The translations under genes and the position numbers were made by a program. Positions 28,765-37,493 of a stretch of DNA of 64,000 nt are shown here, in pieces. Position 1 is the stretch's first letter. Every line of letters starts with the position of its first letter. Below the pieces are notes generated by a model, which saw only the letters and a program-made list of their open reading frames with translations, did no database searches and was not told the DNA's origin. This DNA comes from JAKFWF01 sp963750535 (lineage in GTDB: Bacteria; Pseudomonadota; Alphaproteobacteria; Rhizobiales; Hyphomicrobiaceae). Location: positions 425,675 to 489,674 of the forward strand of contig CAVVRF010000028.1 in the NCBI GenBank assembly GCA_963750535.1, given 5' to 3'.

Positions 28765-29694
28765 ATGTTCCTCGACTCGCACACCCACATGGTTTCCCGC
28801 ACCACCGACGACTACGAGCGGATGGCCGCCGCCGGCATCGTCGCCTGCATCGAGCCATCGTTCTGGCTGGGCCAGCCGCGCACCAATGTCGGCAGCTACA
28901 TCGACTACCTGTCGCTTATTTGCGGCTTCGAGCGCTTCCGTGCCGGCCAGTTCGGGTTGCGCCACTACTGCACGGTCGGACTCAATCCGAAGGAGGCCAA
29001 CAACGAGGAGCTGGCCGAAGCGGTGATGAGCATCCTGCCGCGGTACGCCTTGAAGGAAGGGGTCGTAGCCATCGGCGAGATCGGCTATGACGAGCAGACA
29101 GCACTAGAGGACAGGTATTACCGCGCCCAGCTCGACCTGGCGAAGGAACTGGCGCTGCCGGTGATGATTCACACGCCGCACCGCGACAAGCACAGGGGCA
29201 CGCTGCGCTCCATGGCGGTGGCATTGGAGCATGGCCTCGATCCGAGCTTCGTGGTCATCGACCACAACAACGAGGAGACTGTGCGCGACGTGCTCGATCG
29301 CGGCTTCTGGGCGGCATTCTCGATCTATCCGCACACCAAGATGGGCAACGAGCGCATGGTCGAGATCGTGCGCACCTATGGCGCCGAACGCATCTTCTGC
29401 GACAGCGCCTGCGACTGGGGCGTGTCCGATCCATTGGCGATGCCGAAGACTGCTGAATTGATGCGGCGCGGCGGGATCTCCGAGTCCCACATCCGCAAGG
29501 TCACCTACGACAATCCGCTGGCGGCTTATGGCAAGAGCGGCCAGATCAGCGAGCAGGATTGGCTAAACCCATCGCCCATCGACCAGCGTACGCTCTATAT
29601 GGGCAACTCCGTGTTGCGAGGCGGACAGGCGCCGAGGATCGAGGTGGCGCCGGCGAAGGGCAGTGCCTCTCTCGGGGATCTGAAGATTGTCTGA
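28765..29694 (+). CDS. eboB: TatD-family metal-dependent hydrolase EboB
   Basis: A 309-residue TIM-barrel hydrolase. Metal ligands in order: HxH in DSHTHM (residues 5-7), Glu in AIGEIGYD, His in MIHTPHRD, His in VIDHNNE and Asp in CDSACDWG. It is longer than ordinary TatD nucleases by about 50 residues at the C-terminus, as in the ebo version. GGAGG lies upstream of the ATG. Together with eboA it forms a plus-strand pair converging on idi (32 bp between stops). The substrate in ebo clusters is unknown. Confidence 0.88.
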   Translation: MFLDSHTHMVSRTTDDYERMAAAGIVACIEPSFWLGQPRTNVGSYIDYLSLICGFERFRAGQFGLRHYCTVGLNPKEANNEELAEAVMSILPRYALKEGVVAIGEIGYDEQTALEDRYYRAQLDLAKELALPVMIHTPHRDKHRGTLRSMAVALEHGLDPSFVVIDHNNEETVRDVLDRGFWAAFSIYPHTKMGNERMVEIVRTYGAERIFCDSACDWGVSDPLAMPKTAELMRRGGISESHIRKVTYDNPLAAYGKSGQISEQDWLNPSPIDQRTLYMGNSVLRGGQAPRIEVAPAKGSASLGDLKIV

Positions 29695-29725
29695 AGCGCT
29701 CGGCAATGATCGAGCGCGGCAAGGT

Positions 29726-30271
29726 TCACGCGGTCGACGCCGGCGAAGTAATCAAGTCCCAGTGGTCGCGCAGATAGATTCGGAACCACGCCGAATAGAG
29801 CGTCGGCTGGCGTGCCACGGATTCGCGCAAGGCCTCGATCGAGGTCCAGTCGAAGGCTTCCGCCTCGGCAGGGTTGGGGTGCACCGGGCCAGCGTATGTG
29901 CCGCCAAATACATGCACGAACTCGTGCTCGATCAATCCCTTGTCCAGTTCCGCGCGATATATGGCCTTGAACAACGGCCGCAGCGCGGTGGCGAAGCCCA
30001 TCTCCTCATGCAGTCGCCGGTGGGCCGCCGCATGAGCGCTTTCTCCGGGGCGGGGATGGCTGCAGCAGGTATTGGTCCACAGGCCGCCCGAGTGATATTT
30101 GTCGATCTGACGCTTCTGCAGCAGCAGTCGCCCGCCCGGATCGACGATCTGCACCGAGATCGCGCGATGCAACCTGCCATCGCGATGGGCGGCCAGCTTT
30201 GATGCGGTGCCGATCGTCTGGTCGTCGCTATCGACCAGGATGACCAGTTCGTCTGGTGCGGCCGCCATCAC
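29726..30271 (-). CDS. idi: Isopentenyl-diphosphate delta-isomerase, type 1
   Basis: A 181-residue Nudix-fold enzyme that interconverts IPP and DMAPP. Key features: LLLQKRQIDKYHSGGLWTN, the catalytic cysteine in TNTCCSHPRPGE, the Nudix-like RRLHEEMGF, and the catalytic/metal glutamate in LIEHEFVHVF. Its ATG overlaps the stop of the TMEM220-like gene (ATGA), and both follow eboF on the minus strand. Its place inside an ebo cluster suggests that it feeds prenyl donor to EboC, a UbiA-type prenyltransferase. A general role in isoprenoid balance is equally possible. Confidence 0.93.
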   Translation of the reverse strand: MMAAAPDELVILVDSDDQTIGTASKLAAHRDGRLHRAISVQIVDPGGRLLLQKRQIDKYHSGGLWTNTCCSHPRPGESAHAAAHRRLHEEMGFATALRPLFKAIYRAELDKGLIEHEFVHVFGGTYAGPVHPNPAEAEAFDWTSIEALRESVARQPTLYSAWFRIYLRDHWDLITSPASTA

Positions 30272-30609
30272 ACGACGGTCCGCCGCCGCGAGTCCCAGAT
30301 CGCCAGCGAAGTGGTCGCGGCACAGATCAAGTAGCCGAAGGCTTCACGTGCTTCCTCGATGTGGATCCAACCTGGCTTGATGTAGGACGACAGCGACCAG
30401 AAGCCGAGCAGGAACCCGACGATGGCAATCGGTGCGCCGTAGCGGGCAAGGGGCCACGAACGAAAGCGCTGCGGATCGCGCGCGGCAAGGTAGGACCACA
30501 GGCCAGCCACCAGGTAGACCGGGCCCCAATAGTACCAATCCGGGTCGTTGTACTGGAGCCCCGCGAAGACGAGCAACACGGCCAAGAGCACGAAATGTAC
30601 GATCTGCAT
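30268..30609 (-). CDS. Small TMEM220-like integral membrane protein
   Basis: A 113-residue protein with about four membrane spans (IVHFVLLAVLLVFAGLQ, WGPVYLVAGLWSYLAA, APIAIVGFLLGFWSLS, AFGYLICAATTSLAIW). The motif LQYNDPDWYYW is the TMEM220 signature (Gln followed by Asn-Asp-Pro-Asp). GGGAG lies upstream of the ATG. It lies between eboF (40 bp gap) and idi (overlap), so all three are likely co-transcribed. Function of TMEM220 proteins is unknown. Confidence 0.75.
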   Translation of the reverse strand: MQIVHFVLLAVLLVFAGLQYNDPDWYYWGPVYLVAGLWSYLAARDPQRFRSWPLARYGAPIAIVGFLLGFWSLSSYIKPGWIHIEEAREAFGYLICAATTSLAIWDSRRRTVV

Positions 30610-30649
30610 CGAAAGCGCTCCCTAACGACTGCCACTGATGGCCAGCCTA

Positions 30650-32038
30650 TCAAGCTGCAAATACGTGGGCCAGCATCAGATCCTTGAAGGCCGTGGCGGG
30701 CACCGACCCCGTTGGCAACAGTCCGGCGTCATTCGAGATGACGACAGGCATGTCGACAGGATCGACGTTGACGAGGCCGTGCGATCCCTTGACGAGGCTC
30801 GTCCCCCGGATCGGCGTGACGTCGAGCAAATTGCGGAACCCAAGCCTGCGGGCAATGATCCGCCGGGCGACCTTGAGCTTCGGCAGCGGGATCGCCGGAT
30901 CGAAGAACAACTCCATCGGGTCGTAGCCCGGCTTGCGATGGATATCGACCGTCGGCGCGTAGTCCGGCGCCTTGGCATCGTCGAGCCAGAAGTAGTAGCT
31001 GAACCAGCGATCGGGGGCGGATAGGGCAACGAGCTCGCCGGAGCGAGGATGGTCGAGGCCGATGGCGCGCTGGCCTTCCCCGTCGAGCACCCGCGCTACG
31101 CCATCCTGGCCCTCGAGCAGGTGCTTCACCGCACCCACGTCGCCTGCCTGCCGCACGTAGACATGCGCAATCTGGTGATCGGCGACGGCGAACGCACGCG
31201 ACGCGCCGGCGTCGAGTATCTCGCGGCCACCTTCCTCGGCCCGGACCCTGATGAAGCCGGCTTCGCGCAGGGCGCGGTTGATATGCACGGCATCGCGCAC
31301 CGGCACGATGCCGTACTCCGAGACGATGATGACGCGGTCGCCCAAGCGCTCGGCTTCAGCGATCAGCTCACCGGCCAGCTCGTCGACCTCGCGCAGATCC
31401 TGGGCCAGTCGCGGATCCTTCGGGTCCGGTCCCCATTTCTGCAGTCCGTAGTCGAGATGCGGCAGGTAGCACAGCGTCAGCGTCGGCGACCGTGTCTTGC
31501 GCACGTGCGCCGTCGCGCTGGCGATCCAGCGGCTCGATTCGACGGACGTTGCCGGCCCCCAGAACGTGAACAAGGGAAATGTGCCTAGAAGCGCATTGAG
31601 CTCGTCATGCAGTTCCGGCGGCTCGGCGTAGTGATCCGGAAGCTTGCGGCCATCGGCGGGATACATCGGTCGTGGCGTCGCGCTGATGTCGACGGTCGAA
31701 TACATATTGAACCACCAGAACATGTTGGCGCAGGTGAACCCTGGATCGCGGCGTTTGCCGGCGTCCCACACCTTCTCGCCGGAAATCAGCCGGTTCGACT
31801 GCTTCCAAAGCGCCACCTCGGCGGTGTCGCGATAATACCACCCGTTGGCGACGGCGCCGTGCCCCGAGGGCGGCAGGCCTGTGAGCAAGGTCGATTGTGC
31901 AGTGCAGGTGACGGCCGGCACGACCGTGTCCAGCGTCCGCAACCCGCCACGCGCGGCCAGCGCGCCCAGATGCGGCGTGTCGGGCCCGAGAAGGCGCCGG
32001 GTGAGCCCCACGACCAGAATGACAAGCGTCTTATGCAT
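30650..32038 (-). CDS. eboF: Alkaline-phosphatase-superfamily hydrolase EboF
   Basis: A 462-residue phosphodiesterase/nucleotide-pyrophosphatase-like enzyme. The nucleophile is the threonine of PAVTCTAQSTLLTG. Metal positions include Asp in YLPHLDYGLQ and His in VADHQIAHV. Two ligands common elsewhere in the superfamily are altered: the N-terminal Asp is Gly/Thr in VVGLTRRLLG, and the Asp-His pair reads Glu-Tyr in VSEYGIVPV. I believe both are features of the EboF type rather than decay. No signal peptide is evident. It is divergent from eboD and probably leads an eboF-TMEM220-idi transcript. Confidence 0.85.
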   Translation of the reverse strand: MHKTLVILVVGLTRRLLGPDTPHLGALAARGGLRTLDTVVPAVTCTAQSTLLTGLPPSGHGAVANGWYYRDTAEVALWKQSNRLISGEKVWDAGKRRDPGFTCANMFWWFNMYSTVDISATPRPMYPADGRKLPDHYAEPPELHDELNALLGTFPLFTFWGPATSVESSRWIASATAHVRKTRSPTLTLCYLPHLDYGLQKWGPDPKDPRLAQDLREVDELAGELIAEAERLGDRVIIVSEYGIVPVRDAVHINRALREAGFIRVRAEEGGREILDAGASRAFAVADHQIAHVYVRQAGDVGAVKHLLEGQDGVARVLDGEGQRAIGLDHPRSGELVALSAPDRWFSYYFWLDDAKAPDYAPTVDIHRKPGYDPMELFFDPAIPLPKLKVARRIIARRLGFRNLLDVTPIRGTSLVKGSHGLVNVDPVDMPVVISNDAGLLPTGSVPATAFKDLMLAHVFAA

Positions 32039-32102
32039 GTCTGGGGCTCTATCAGATAGGATTGTATCCGACCGGCGCCGCGAAAATCACCGGCCGCCGA
32101 GG

Positions 32103-32120
32103 TCCCCATCGCGATGGGGA
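32103..32120. promoter_or_regulatory. Perfect 18-bp palindrome in the eboF/eboD divergent region (candidate operator)
   Basis: TCCCCATCG followed by its exact complement CGATGGGGA, with no central gap. It lies 24 bp upstream of the -35 box of the eboD promoter and 65 bp before the eboF start. Its position could serve both directions. A dimeric regulator site is the natural reading; no regulator gene is nearby, so the protein would be encoded elsewhere. Chance palindromes of this length are rare but cannot be excluded by eye. Confidence 0.45.
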
Positions 32121-32143
32121 AGGCAAGTCGGACGGCTTGTCGC

Positions 32144-32172
32144 TTGACTCCAGAATTATTCACGATGCTAAT
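32144..32172 (+). promoter_or_regulatory. Sigma-70-type promoter of eboD-eboE-eboC
   Basis: TTGACT at 32144-32149, a 17-base spacer and GCTAAT at 32167-32172. Transcription would start near 32180, leaving a leader of about 50 bases before the eboD ATG. On the opposite strand a TACAAT (attgta at 32061-32066) could be the -10 of eboF, but no good -35 accompanies it. Confidence 0.45.
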
Positions 32173-32230
32173 CACGGCTGATCGGTTTACTCAAGGCCCA
32201 TGGTCACGCTTGCAACGGGGCGACGATCAC

Positions 32231-33445
32231 ATGTCTGACCAATCGAGTCGCTGGGCGAATGAAATCGCCAAGTTCGGGACATCGTGCCATCGCCAGTCGT
32301 TCTCGGTCGCCTATCACTACCCGGTCTATTTCACCGAGCGATTGTTCGAGCCGGAAAATTCTGTACTGGTCGAGACGCTGACGAGCCTGGAACCGGACCG
32401 GCGCCACCGCTGTCTGATATTCGTCGACGACGGCGTCGTCAGTGCCAGGCCGAACCTCGTCAGCGCGATCGAAGCCTATGCGCGCGACCACGCAGCGCAT
32501 ATCGAGCTTGTCTGCGAGCCCATCAAGGTCGCCGGCGGCGAAAAGATCAAGAACGAGCTGTTTCATGTCGAGTGGATGCAGGGGCTGATCCAGACGCACC
32601 GGATCGACCGCCACTCGTTCGTGATCGCCATCGGCGGCGGCGCGGTGCTTGATGCGGTTGGACTTGTCGCCGCGACCAGCCATCGGGGCATTCGACTCAT
32701 TCGCGTGCCGACCACTGTGCTGTCGCAAAACGATTCTGGCGTCGGCGTGAAGAACAGTGTCAATCTCAAGGGCGCAAAGAATTTTGTCGGCACGTTCGCG
32801 CCGCCGTTTGCCGTGCTGAACGATCTCGACTTCATTGCCGATCTGCCGCCGCGCGAGAAGATCGCCGGGATGGCAGAGGCGGTGAAGGTCGCACTAATTC
32901 GCGACGTCGCCTTCTTCGACTGGCTCGAGCGCCATATCGACGCCCTGTCCATCTTCGAGCGCGGCGCCATGGCGACCATGATCAGGCGCTGCGCCGAGCT
33001 TCACATGCATCAGATCGCCCAGGGCGGTGATCCATTTGAATTCGGCAGTGCCAGGCCGCTGGATTTCGGTCACTGGGCCGCTCACAAGATCGAATCCCTC
33101 ACCCGCAATCATGTCTCGCACGGCGAGGCCGTCGCCATCGGGATTGCAATCGATACGCGGTATTCGGTTCTCGCTGGCCTGCTCACCCCAGGCGAGGAGG
33201 ACCGGGTAGCGGCGTTGCTCGAGCTGCTCGGATTCCGCCTCTGGCACCCGGTGCTGGATGCCCGAGCGTCAGACGGCAGCAACCCGCTACTCGAGGGCCT
33301 GCGGGATTTCCGCGAGCATCTCGGTGGTGAGCTCACCATCACGCTACTCGAAGAAATCGGCCGCGGTACCGAAGTACATGAGATGGACGAGGCTCGCGTC
33401 GGGCAGTCGATTGCCTGGCTCAAGGGACGGCAGAGCAGTCGATGA
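32231..33445 (+). CDS. eboD: EboD, 3-dehydroquinate-synthase-like sugar phosphate cyclase
   Basis: A 404-residue member of the sugar phosphate cyclase superfamily (DHQ synthase, EEVS and relatives). NAD-binding GGGAVLDAVG and the RVPTTVLSQNDSGVGVKN loop are clear. Zinc ligands are the Glu in AGMAEAVKVALI, His in DFGHWAAHKIE and His in VSHGEAVAIG. The ATG at 32231 is preferred; upstream codons do not look coding. The family cyclises a phosphorylated keto-sugar with NAD as transient oxidant; EboD's natural substrate is unknown. The gene is coupled to eboE by an ATGA overlap. Confidence 0.9.
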   Translation: MSDQSSRWANEIAKFGTSCHRQSFSVAYHYPVYFTERLFEPENSVLVETLTSLEPDRRHRCLIFVDDGVVSARPNLVSAIEAYARDHAAHIELVCEPIKVAGGEKIKNELFHVEWMQGLIQTHRIDRHSFVIAIGGGAVLDAVGLVAATSHRGIRLIRVPTTVLSQNDSGVGVKNSVNLKGAKNFVGTFAPPFAVLNDLDFIADLPPREKIAGMAEAVKVALIRDVAFFDWLERHIDALSIFERGAMATMIRRCAELHMHQIAQGGDPFEFGSARPLDFGHWAAHKIESLTRNHVSHGEAVAIGIAIDTRYSVLAGLLTPGEEDRVAALLELLGFRLWHPVLDARASDGSNPLLEGLRDFREHLGGELTITLLEEIGRGTEVHEMDEARVGQSIAWLKGRQSSR

Positions 33446-34650
33446 AGCTTGGCAATGACGATAGCGGTGTGCACCTTACCTACTGCACCAACATCCATCG
33501 CGGGGAGACTTGGGCCGAAACGAAGGCTGCGCTCGAGCGCCACCTGCCCGACGTCAAGCGCCGGTTTTCAGCCGATGCCGACATGGGCGTCGGTCTCCGG
33601 CTGTCGGCAATTGCATCGGACGGACTGTCGGCGCCGCAAGAGCTGCAGGCTTTCAAGCAGTTCCTGAGGGCACAGGGGCTTTACGTCTTCTCGATCAATG
33701 GCTTTCCGTACGGGCCGTTTCACGGCACCCGCGTCAAGGAAGAGGTTTACCAGCCGGATTGGCGGTTCGCGGAGCGGCTAGCCTACACCAATCGGCTGGC
33801 GGACTTGCTGGTGGCCTTGTTGCCGCCCGATCCGAAGCTGGACGGCAGCATCAGCTCTGTGCCGGCGACTTTCAGGCCGATTGGGGCTACCGCGAGTGCA
33901 TTGGACGAGATCACCGAAAACCTTTTGCAGCATGCAGCCCATCTGGTGCGATTGAGTGAGCGCACCGGCCGGACTGTCACGCTGGCACTCGAACCCGAGC
34001 CGATGTGCTACCTTGAGACGAGCGCCGAGTTGATCCAGTTCCTGGAAGGCCGGATCTTCTCGCGCGATGCCGTGCAGCGCTTCGGCCGGATCACCGGCCT
34101 CGGCAACGCGGACGCGGAAATCGCCCTTCGCCGCCACGTCGGCATCTGTTACGATGTTTGCCACGCGGCGGTCGAGTTCGAGGACCCGGCGCAAAGCATC
34201 GCGCGGCTGCGGAGCGCTGGCATCGGCATTTTCAAGTTGCAGCTCTCGGCGGCACTCAAGGTGCCGCGGGTCGATCGCGAAACCGTGGCCCGACTTCGCC
34301 GCTTCGACGACGGCGTTTATCTGCATCAGGTCGTCGAGCGGCGGCCGGATGGGACACTCGTGCGCTTCCTGGATCTGGCGCCGGCGTTCGCGCAGATTGA
34401 ACGCTCCTGGGACAGCGAATGGCGCGTGCACTGTCACGTGCCGGTGTTCATGGAGAAGCTGCCGGAGCTCGAGACGACGCAGGATTTCCTGTGCCGAATC
34501 CTCGAACTCCATCAGGTGAGCGCCATCAGCCGGCATCTGGAAGTCGAGACCTATACCTTCGATGTACTGCCGGAGGAGCTGCGGCGTGTCGATGTCGCGA
34601 CAGCCGTGGCGCGCGAGCTTGGCTGGGCCAGGGATCGCCTCGGCAAATGA
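33442..34650 (+). CDS. eboE: EboE, TIM-barrel metabolite traffic protein
   Basis: A 402-residue xylose-isomerase-like barrel protein. It starts with LTYCTNIHRGETW, typical of EboE, and contains SINGFPYGPFHG, TLALEPEPMCYLET (a candidate metal Glu), GICYDVCHAAVEFE and VHCHVPVF (candidate Asp/His ligands) and ends with HLEVETYTFDVLP. Start and stop both overlap its neighbours by four bases, so eboD, eboE and eboC form one translationally coupled unit. The ebo literature treats it as necessary for metabolite export or processing, but no reaction is established. Confidence 0.9.
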   Translation: MKLGNDDSGVHLTYCTNIHRGETWAETKAALERHLPDVKRRFSADADMGVGLRLSAIASDGLSAPQELQAFKQFLRAQGLYVFSINGFPYGPFHGTRVKEEVYQPDWRFAERLAYTNRLADLLVALLPPDPKLDGSISSVPATFRPIGATASALDEITENLLQHAAHLVRLSERTGRTVTLALEPEPMCYLETSAELIQFLEGRIFSRDAVQRFGRITGLGNADAEIALRRHVGICYDVCHAAVEFEDPAQSIARLRSAGIGIFKLQLSAALKVPRVDRETVARLRRFDDGVYLHQVVERRPDGTLVRFLDLAPAFAQIERSWDSEWRVHCHVPVFMEKLPELETTQDFLCRILELHQVSAISRHLEVETYTFDVLPEELRRVDVATAVARELGWARDRLGK

Positions 34651-35525
34651 ACATGACCGTCGCCCTCCAGCTGGGTCGGGTCTCGAACCTGCCGACCGTA
34701 TGGAGCAACGTTCTTGTCGGCACCGTACTGGCCGGGGGCGAGCCGTGGACGATGGTGACGGTCGTCGTCATGATCGCCGTATCGTTGCTGTACGTCGGCG
34801 GCATGTACCTCAACGACGCGTTCGATCACGAGATCGATGCGAGGGAGCGGCCAAATCGGCCCATTCCAGCCGGGCTCGTCGCGGCGAACACAGTGTTTGC
34901 GGCCGGTTTCGGCATGCTCCTCGCCGGCATCGCGGTCATAGCCGCGGCCGCGGCGCTGGCCTTGCCGGGCGCCACCTTGCGGCCGGTCCTTGCGAGCGTC
35001 GCGCTGGCGGCGGCCATCGTGTTCTACGACTGGAACCACAAGGGTAACGCGCTGAGCCCGCTCTTCATGGGCCTGTGCCGGGTGCTCGCCTATGTGACCG
35101 CCGGATACGTTGCCGTTGGGTCGCCAGATCCGGTGCTTTGGGTCGCCGCCCTTGTCGGGCTCTCTTATCTCATCGGCCTTACCTACATCGCCAAGCAGGA
35201 GTTGCTCGACCAGCTCGGTCGTCTCTGGCCATTGGCCTTTCTGGCGGCTCCGGTCGCTTATGGCCTGGCCGGTCTGTTCGGTACGGCGCCGACCTTGGCG
35301 GGCCTGCTGCTGGTAGTCGTCGCCGGCTGGATCGTGGTCGCGCTCTATTTTCTGAAGCGCAGGTCAAAGGGCGACGTACCTCGGGCGGTGGTTAGTCTTA
35401 TCGCCGGCATTTCACTGGTCGACGGCCTGTTCCTGGCAGTGGCTGGCGCCACCACCGCTGCCGTCGGGGCGGTGCTATGCTTCCTGATCACGCTAGGACT
35501 GCAGCGTTGGATCAGCGGAACGTAA
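34647..35525 (+). CDS. eboC: EboC, UbiA-family prenyltransferase-like membrane protein
   Basis: A 292-residue membrane protein with about eight to nine spans. The first aspartate-rich UbiA motif is YLNDAFDHEIDARERPNRPI (NDxxDxxxD), which binds prenyl diphosphate through magnesium. The second reads YDWNHKGNALSPLFMGLCR, with a single Asp in place of the usual DxxxD. Short form as expected for EboC. Being a predicted prenyl transferase it gives the idi gene in the same cluster a plausible purpose. Acceptor and donor are unknown. Confidence 0.9.
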   Translation: MNMTVALQLGRVSNLPTVWSNVLVGTVLAGGEPWTMVTVVVMIAVSLLYVGGMYLNDAFDHEIDARERPNRPIPAGLVAANTVFAAGFGMLLAGIAVIAAAAALALPGATLRPVLASVALAAAIVFYDWNHKGNALSPLFMGLCRVLAYVTAGYVAVGSPDPVLWVAALVGLSYLIGLTYIAKQELLDQLGRLWPLAFLAAPVAYGLAGLFGTAPTLAGLLLVVVAGWIVVALYFLKRRSKGDVPRAVVSLIAGISLVDGLFLAVAGATTAAVGAVLCFLITLGLQRWISGT

Positions 35526-35690
35526 TCGCTGGACAAGCGAGGGGCATCATCATTCAATCTGTTTACGGGGAAGTTTGACGCAGCAGCATCACTGGTCCAG
35601 CGAGGAGGGCTGGGAACATCGAGCGCTGGATGACGTGCCGCCGCCAATAATAACAAAGCGATGCGTAGTCACACACCCGAGGAGACGAAC

Positions 35691-36977
35691 ATGCGAAAGG
35701 CTTTGCAGTATGGCGGCATTTTAGCTGCCGCAGTGGTCTCTTTAATTGCTCCCGCGCAATCCCAAACCAAGATCAAACTTCAGGAGGTCGCGGGCGGACT
35801 GATCCATCCGCTAGCGATGGTATCAATCCCCGACGGCACCGGCCGCATGGCGGTGATCGAGCAGACCGGTCAGGTGCGGATCATCGACAACAGGGGGCGT
35901 CTCCTGCCGGAACCGTTCCTCAATATCGGCGCGAAGATGGTAACCCAGCACCACTTCTTCGACGAGCGCGGGTTGCTCGGCATCGCCTTCCATCCGGGCT
36001 ACAAGGACAACGGCAAGTTCTATGTTGCCTATTCGGTACCTCTGCGCAGCTCGGATCTCGAGAAGCGCCTGTGGTGGTCGCACACCAACATCGTGTCCGA
36101 GTTCCAGGCTTCAAAGGCGGATCCGAACAAGGCCGACGCAACAACTGAGCGCGTGGTTTCGGAGATCGATTGGCCGCAGTTCAATCACAACGGCCATTGG
36201 ATCGGGTTCGGGCCAGATGGCATGTTGTATGTTTCCACTGGCGACGGCGGCTATGCCAACGATTGGGGCATCGGTCACAACGTACTGACCGGCAACGGCC
36301 AGGATTTGAATTCGATCCACGGCAAGATGCTGCGGATCGACGTCAATAAGCCGGACGGGGTCGCGGCGGACAATCCGTTCGTCGGCCGCAATGATGCAAA
36401 GCCGCAAATCTGGGCCTACGGCATGCGCAATTCCTGGCGCTGCTCTTTCGATATGGGCGGTGAAAAGGCTTTGCACTGCGGCGACGTTCAGCAAAACTCA
36501 TACGAGGAAGTGAATATCGTCGCGAAAGGCGGCAACTACGGCTGGCGTCGGATGGAAGGCGACAAGTGCTTCGATTTCCAGAAGCCCGACAATCATCCGG
36601 CCAGCTGTGACCAGGCCGGCCTGACGATGCCGATCCTCGTCTATGCCAATTGCACCGCGGTGAAGAAAGACTGCAGGGGCATCTCGGTGACCGGTGGCTA
36701 CGTCTACCGTGGCGCCCATCAAGCCTGGCAAGGCAAGTACATATTCGGCGACTGGTCGAAGTCGTTTGCCACGATGGACGGCCAGATCTTCTTCGGCACG
36801 AAGGGCGCCGACGGCAAGTGGTCGATGGAAGTCGCCGCGGTCGAAGGCATGCAGACGCTGCCCTATATGCTGGCATTCGCCCAGGACGATAAAGGCGAGG
36901 TCTACGCACTGACCAGCATTTCGACCGGGCCAGTGGGTGGTCACGACAAGATCTACAAGATCGTGCCGGCAAATTGA
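35691..36977 (+). CDS. PQQ-dependent sugar dehydrogenase, soluble GDH/Asd family, copy A
   Basis: A 428-residue secreted six-bladed propeller of the glucose/sorbosone dehydrogenase family. Signal peptide residues 1-25 (ALQYGGILAAAVVSLIAPAQ). Blade motifs include DERGLLGIAFHPGY, NHNGHWIGFGPDGMLYVSTG (active-site His), WAYGMRNSWRCSFD and NYGWRRMEGDKCF. The ATG at 35691 follows GAGGAGACGAAC. It is paired with the cytochrome c downstream, a likely electron acceptor. Substrate probably a sugar or polyol, unproven. Confidence 0.85.
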   Translation: MRKALQYGGILAAAVVSLIAPAQSQTKIKLQEVAGGLIHPLAMVSIPDGTGRMAVIEQTGQVRIIDNRGRLLPEPFLNIGAKMVTQHHFFDERGLLGIAFHPGYKDNGKFYVAYSVPLRSSDLEKRLWWSHTNIVSEFQASKADPNKADATTERVVSEIDWPQFNHNGHWIGFGPDGMLYVSTGDGGYANDWGIGHNVLTGNGQDLNSIHGKMLRIDVNKPDGVAADNPFVGRNDAKPQIWAYGMRNSWRCSFDMGGEKALHCGDVQQNSYEEVNIVAKGGNYGWRRMEGDKCFDFQKPDNHPASCDQAGLTMPILVYANCTAVKKDCRGISVTGGYVYRGAHQAWQGKYIFGDWSKSFATMDGQIFFGTKGADGKWSMEVAAVEGMQTLPYMLAFAQDDKGEVYALTSISTGPVGGHDKIYKIVPAN

Positions 36978-37103
36978 CGACGGCTTGCTGCTTCAAGATA
37001 GTTGCGGAGGCGGCGCCGACCGCCTTCGCTTGGTCGACTACCGTATCCGCTACCGGTCGCCCTCGCATCGATGACCCGGTCGCCTACTCAAGGCTCACTG
37101 AAG

Positions 37104-37493
37104 ATGTTGCTACGCGCTCTGGGCTTGTTTCTCTTGGCCGGTGCTCTGGCTGGGGCGCCCACGACAAAAGCCATCGCCCAGACGCCGACCGCGGCCACCG
37201 CAGCGGAGGAGCCGCGCGACCCGCCTCCGCCGCTGCCGCCCGAGACGCTCAAGGACGCCACGATAATCGCCAAGGGTGAAAAGCTTTGGCAGGATCAGTG
37301 CACGCATTGCCATGGCGCCAAGGCCTATCCGGGCAAGGCTCCAAAGCTGCAGCCGCGCACCTATAAGCCGGAGTTCGTATGGGACCGCGTGCACAACGGC
37401 TTTCGTGGCATGCCGCCATGGAAATCCGTCTACCAACCCGACGAGGTCGTCGCGCTTGTCGCCTACGTCTTGAGCGACGACTTCTTCCCGTAG
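37104..37493 (+). CDS. Periplasmic c-type cytochrome (monoheme), partner of dehydrogenase A
   Basis: A 129-residue protein with a signal peptide (MLLRALGLFLLAGALAG, cleavage near AIAQ), a proline-rich linker and one cytochrome c domain. Heme attachment site CTHCHG, axial Met probably in FRGMPPWK. The frame extends upstream to 37002 but that part is arginine-rich and unlike a leader. Placed 126 bp after dehydrogenase A, it would accept electrons from PQQ and pass them to the respiratory chain. Confidence 0.85.
   Translation: MLLRALGLFLLAGALAGAPTTKAIAQTPTAATAAEEPRDPPPPLPPETLKDATIIAKGEKLWQDQCTHCHGAKAYPGKAPKLQPRTYKPEFVWDRVHNGFRGMPPWKSVYQPDEVVALVAYVLSDDFFP

Noticed and set aside
35526..35603. Inverted repeat TCGCTGGAC ... 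GTCCAGCGA after eboC
   Set aside because: The arms are 60 bases apart with no T-run, so a terminator role is doubtful.
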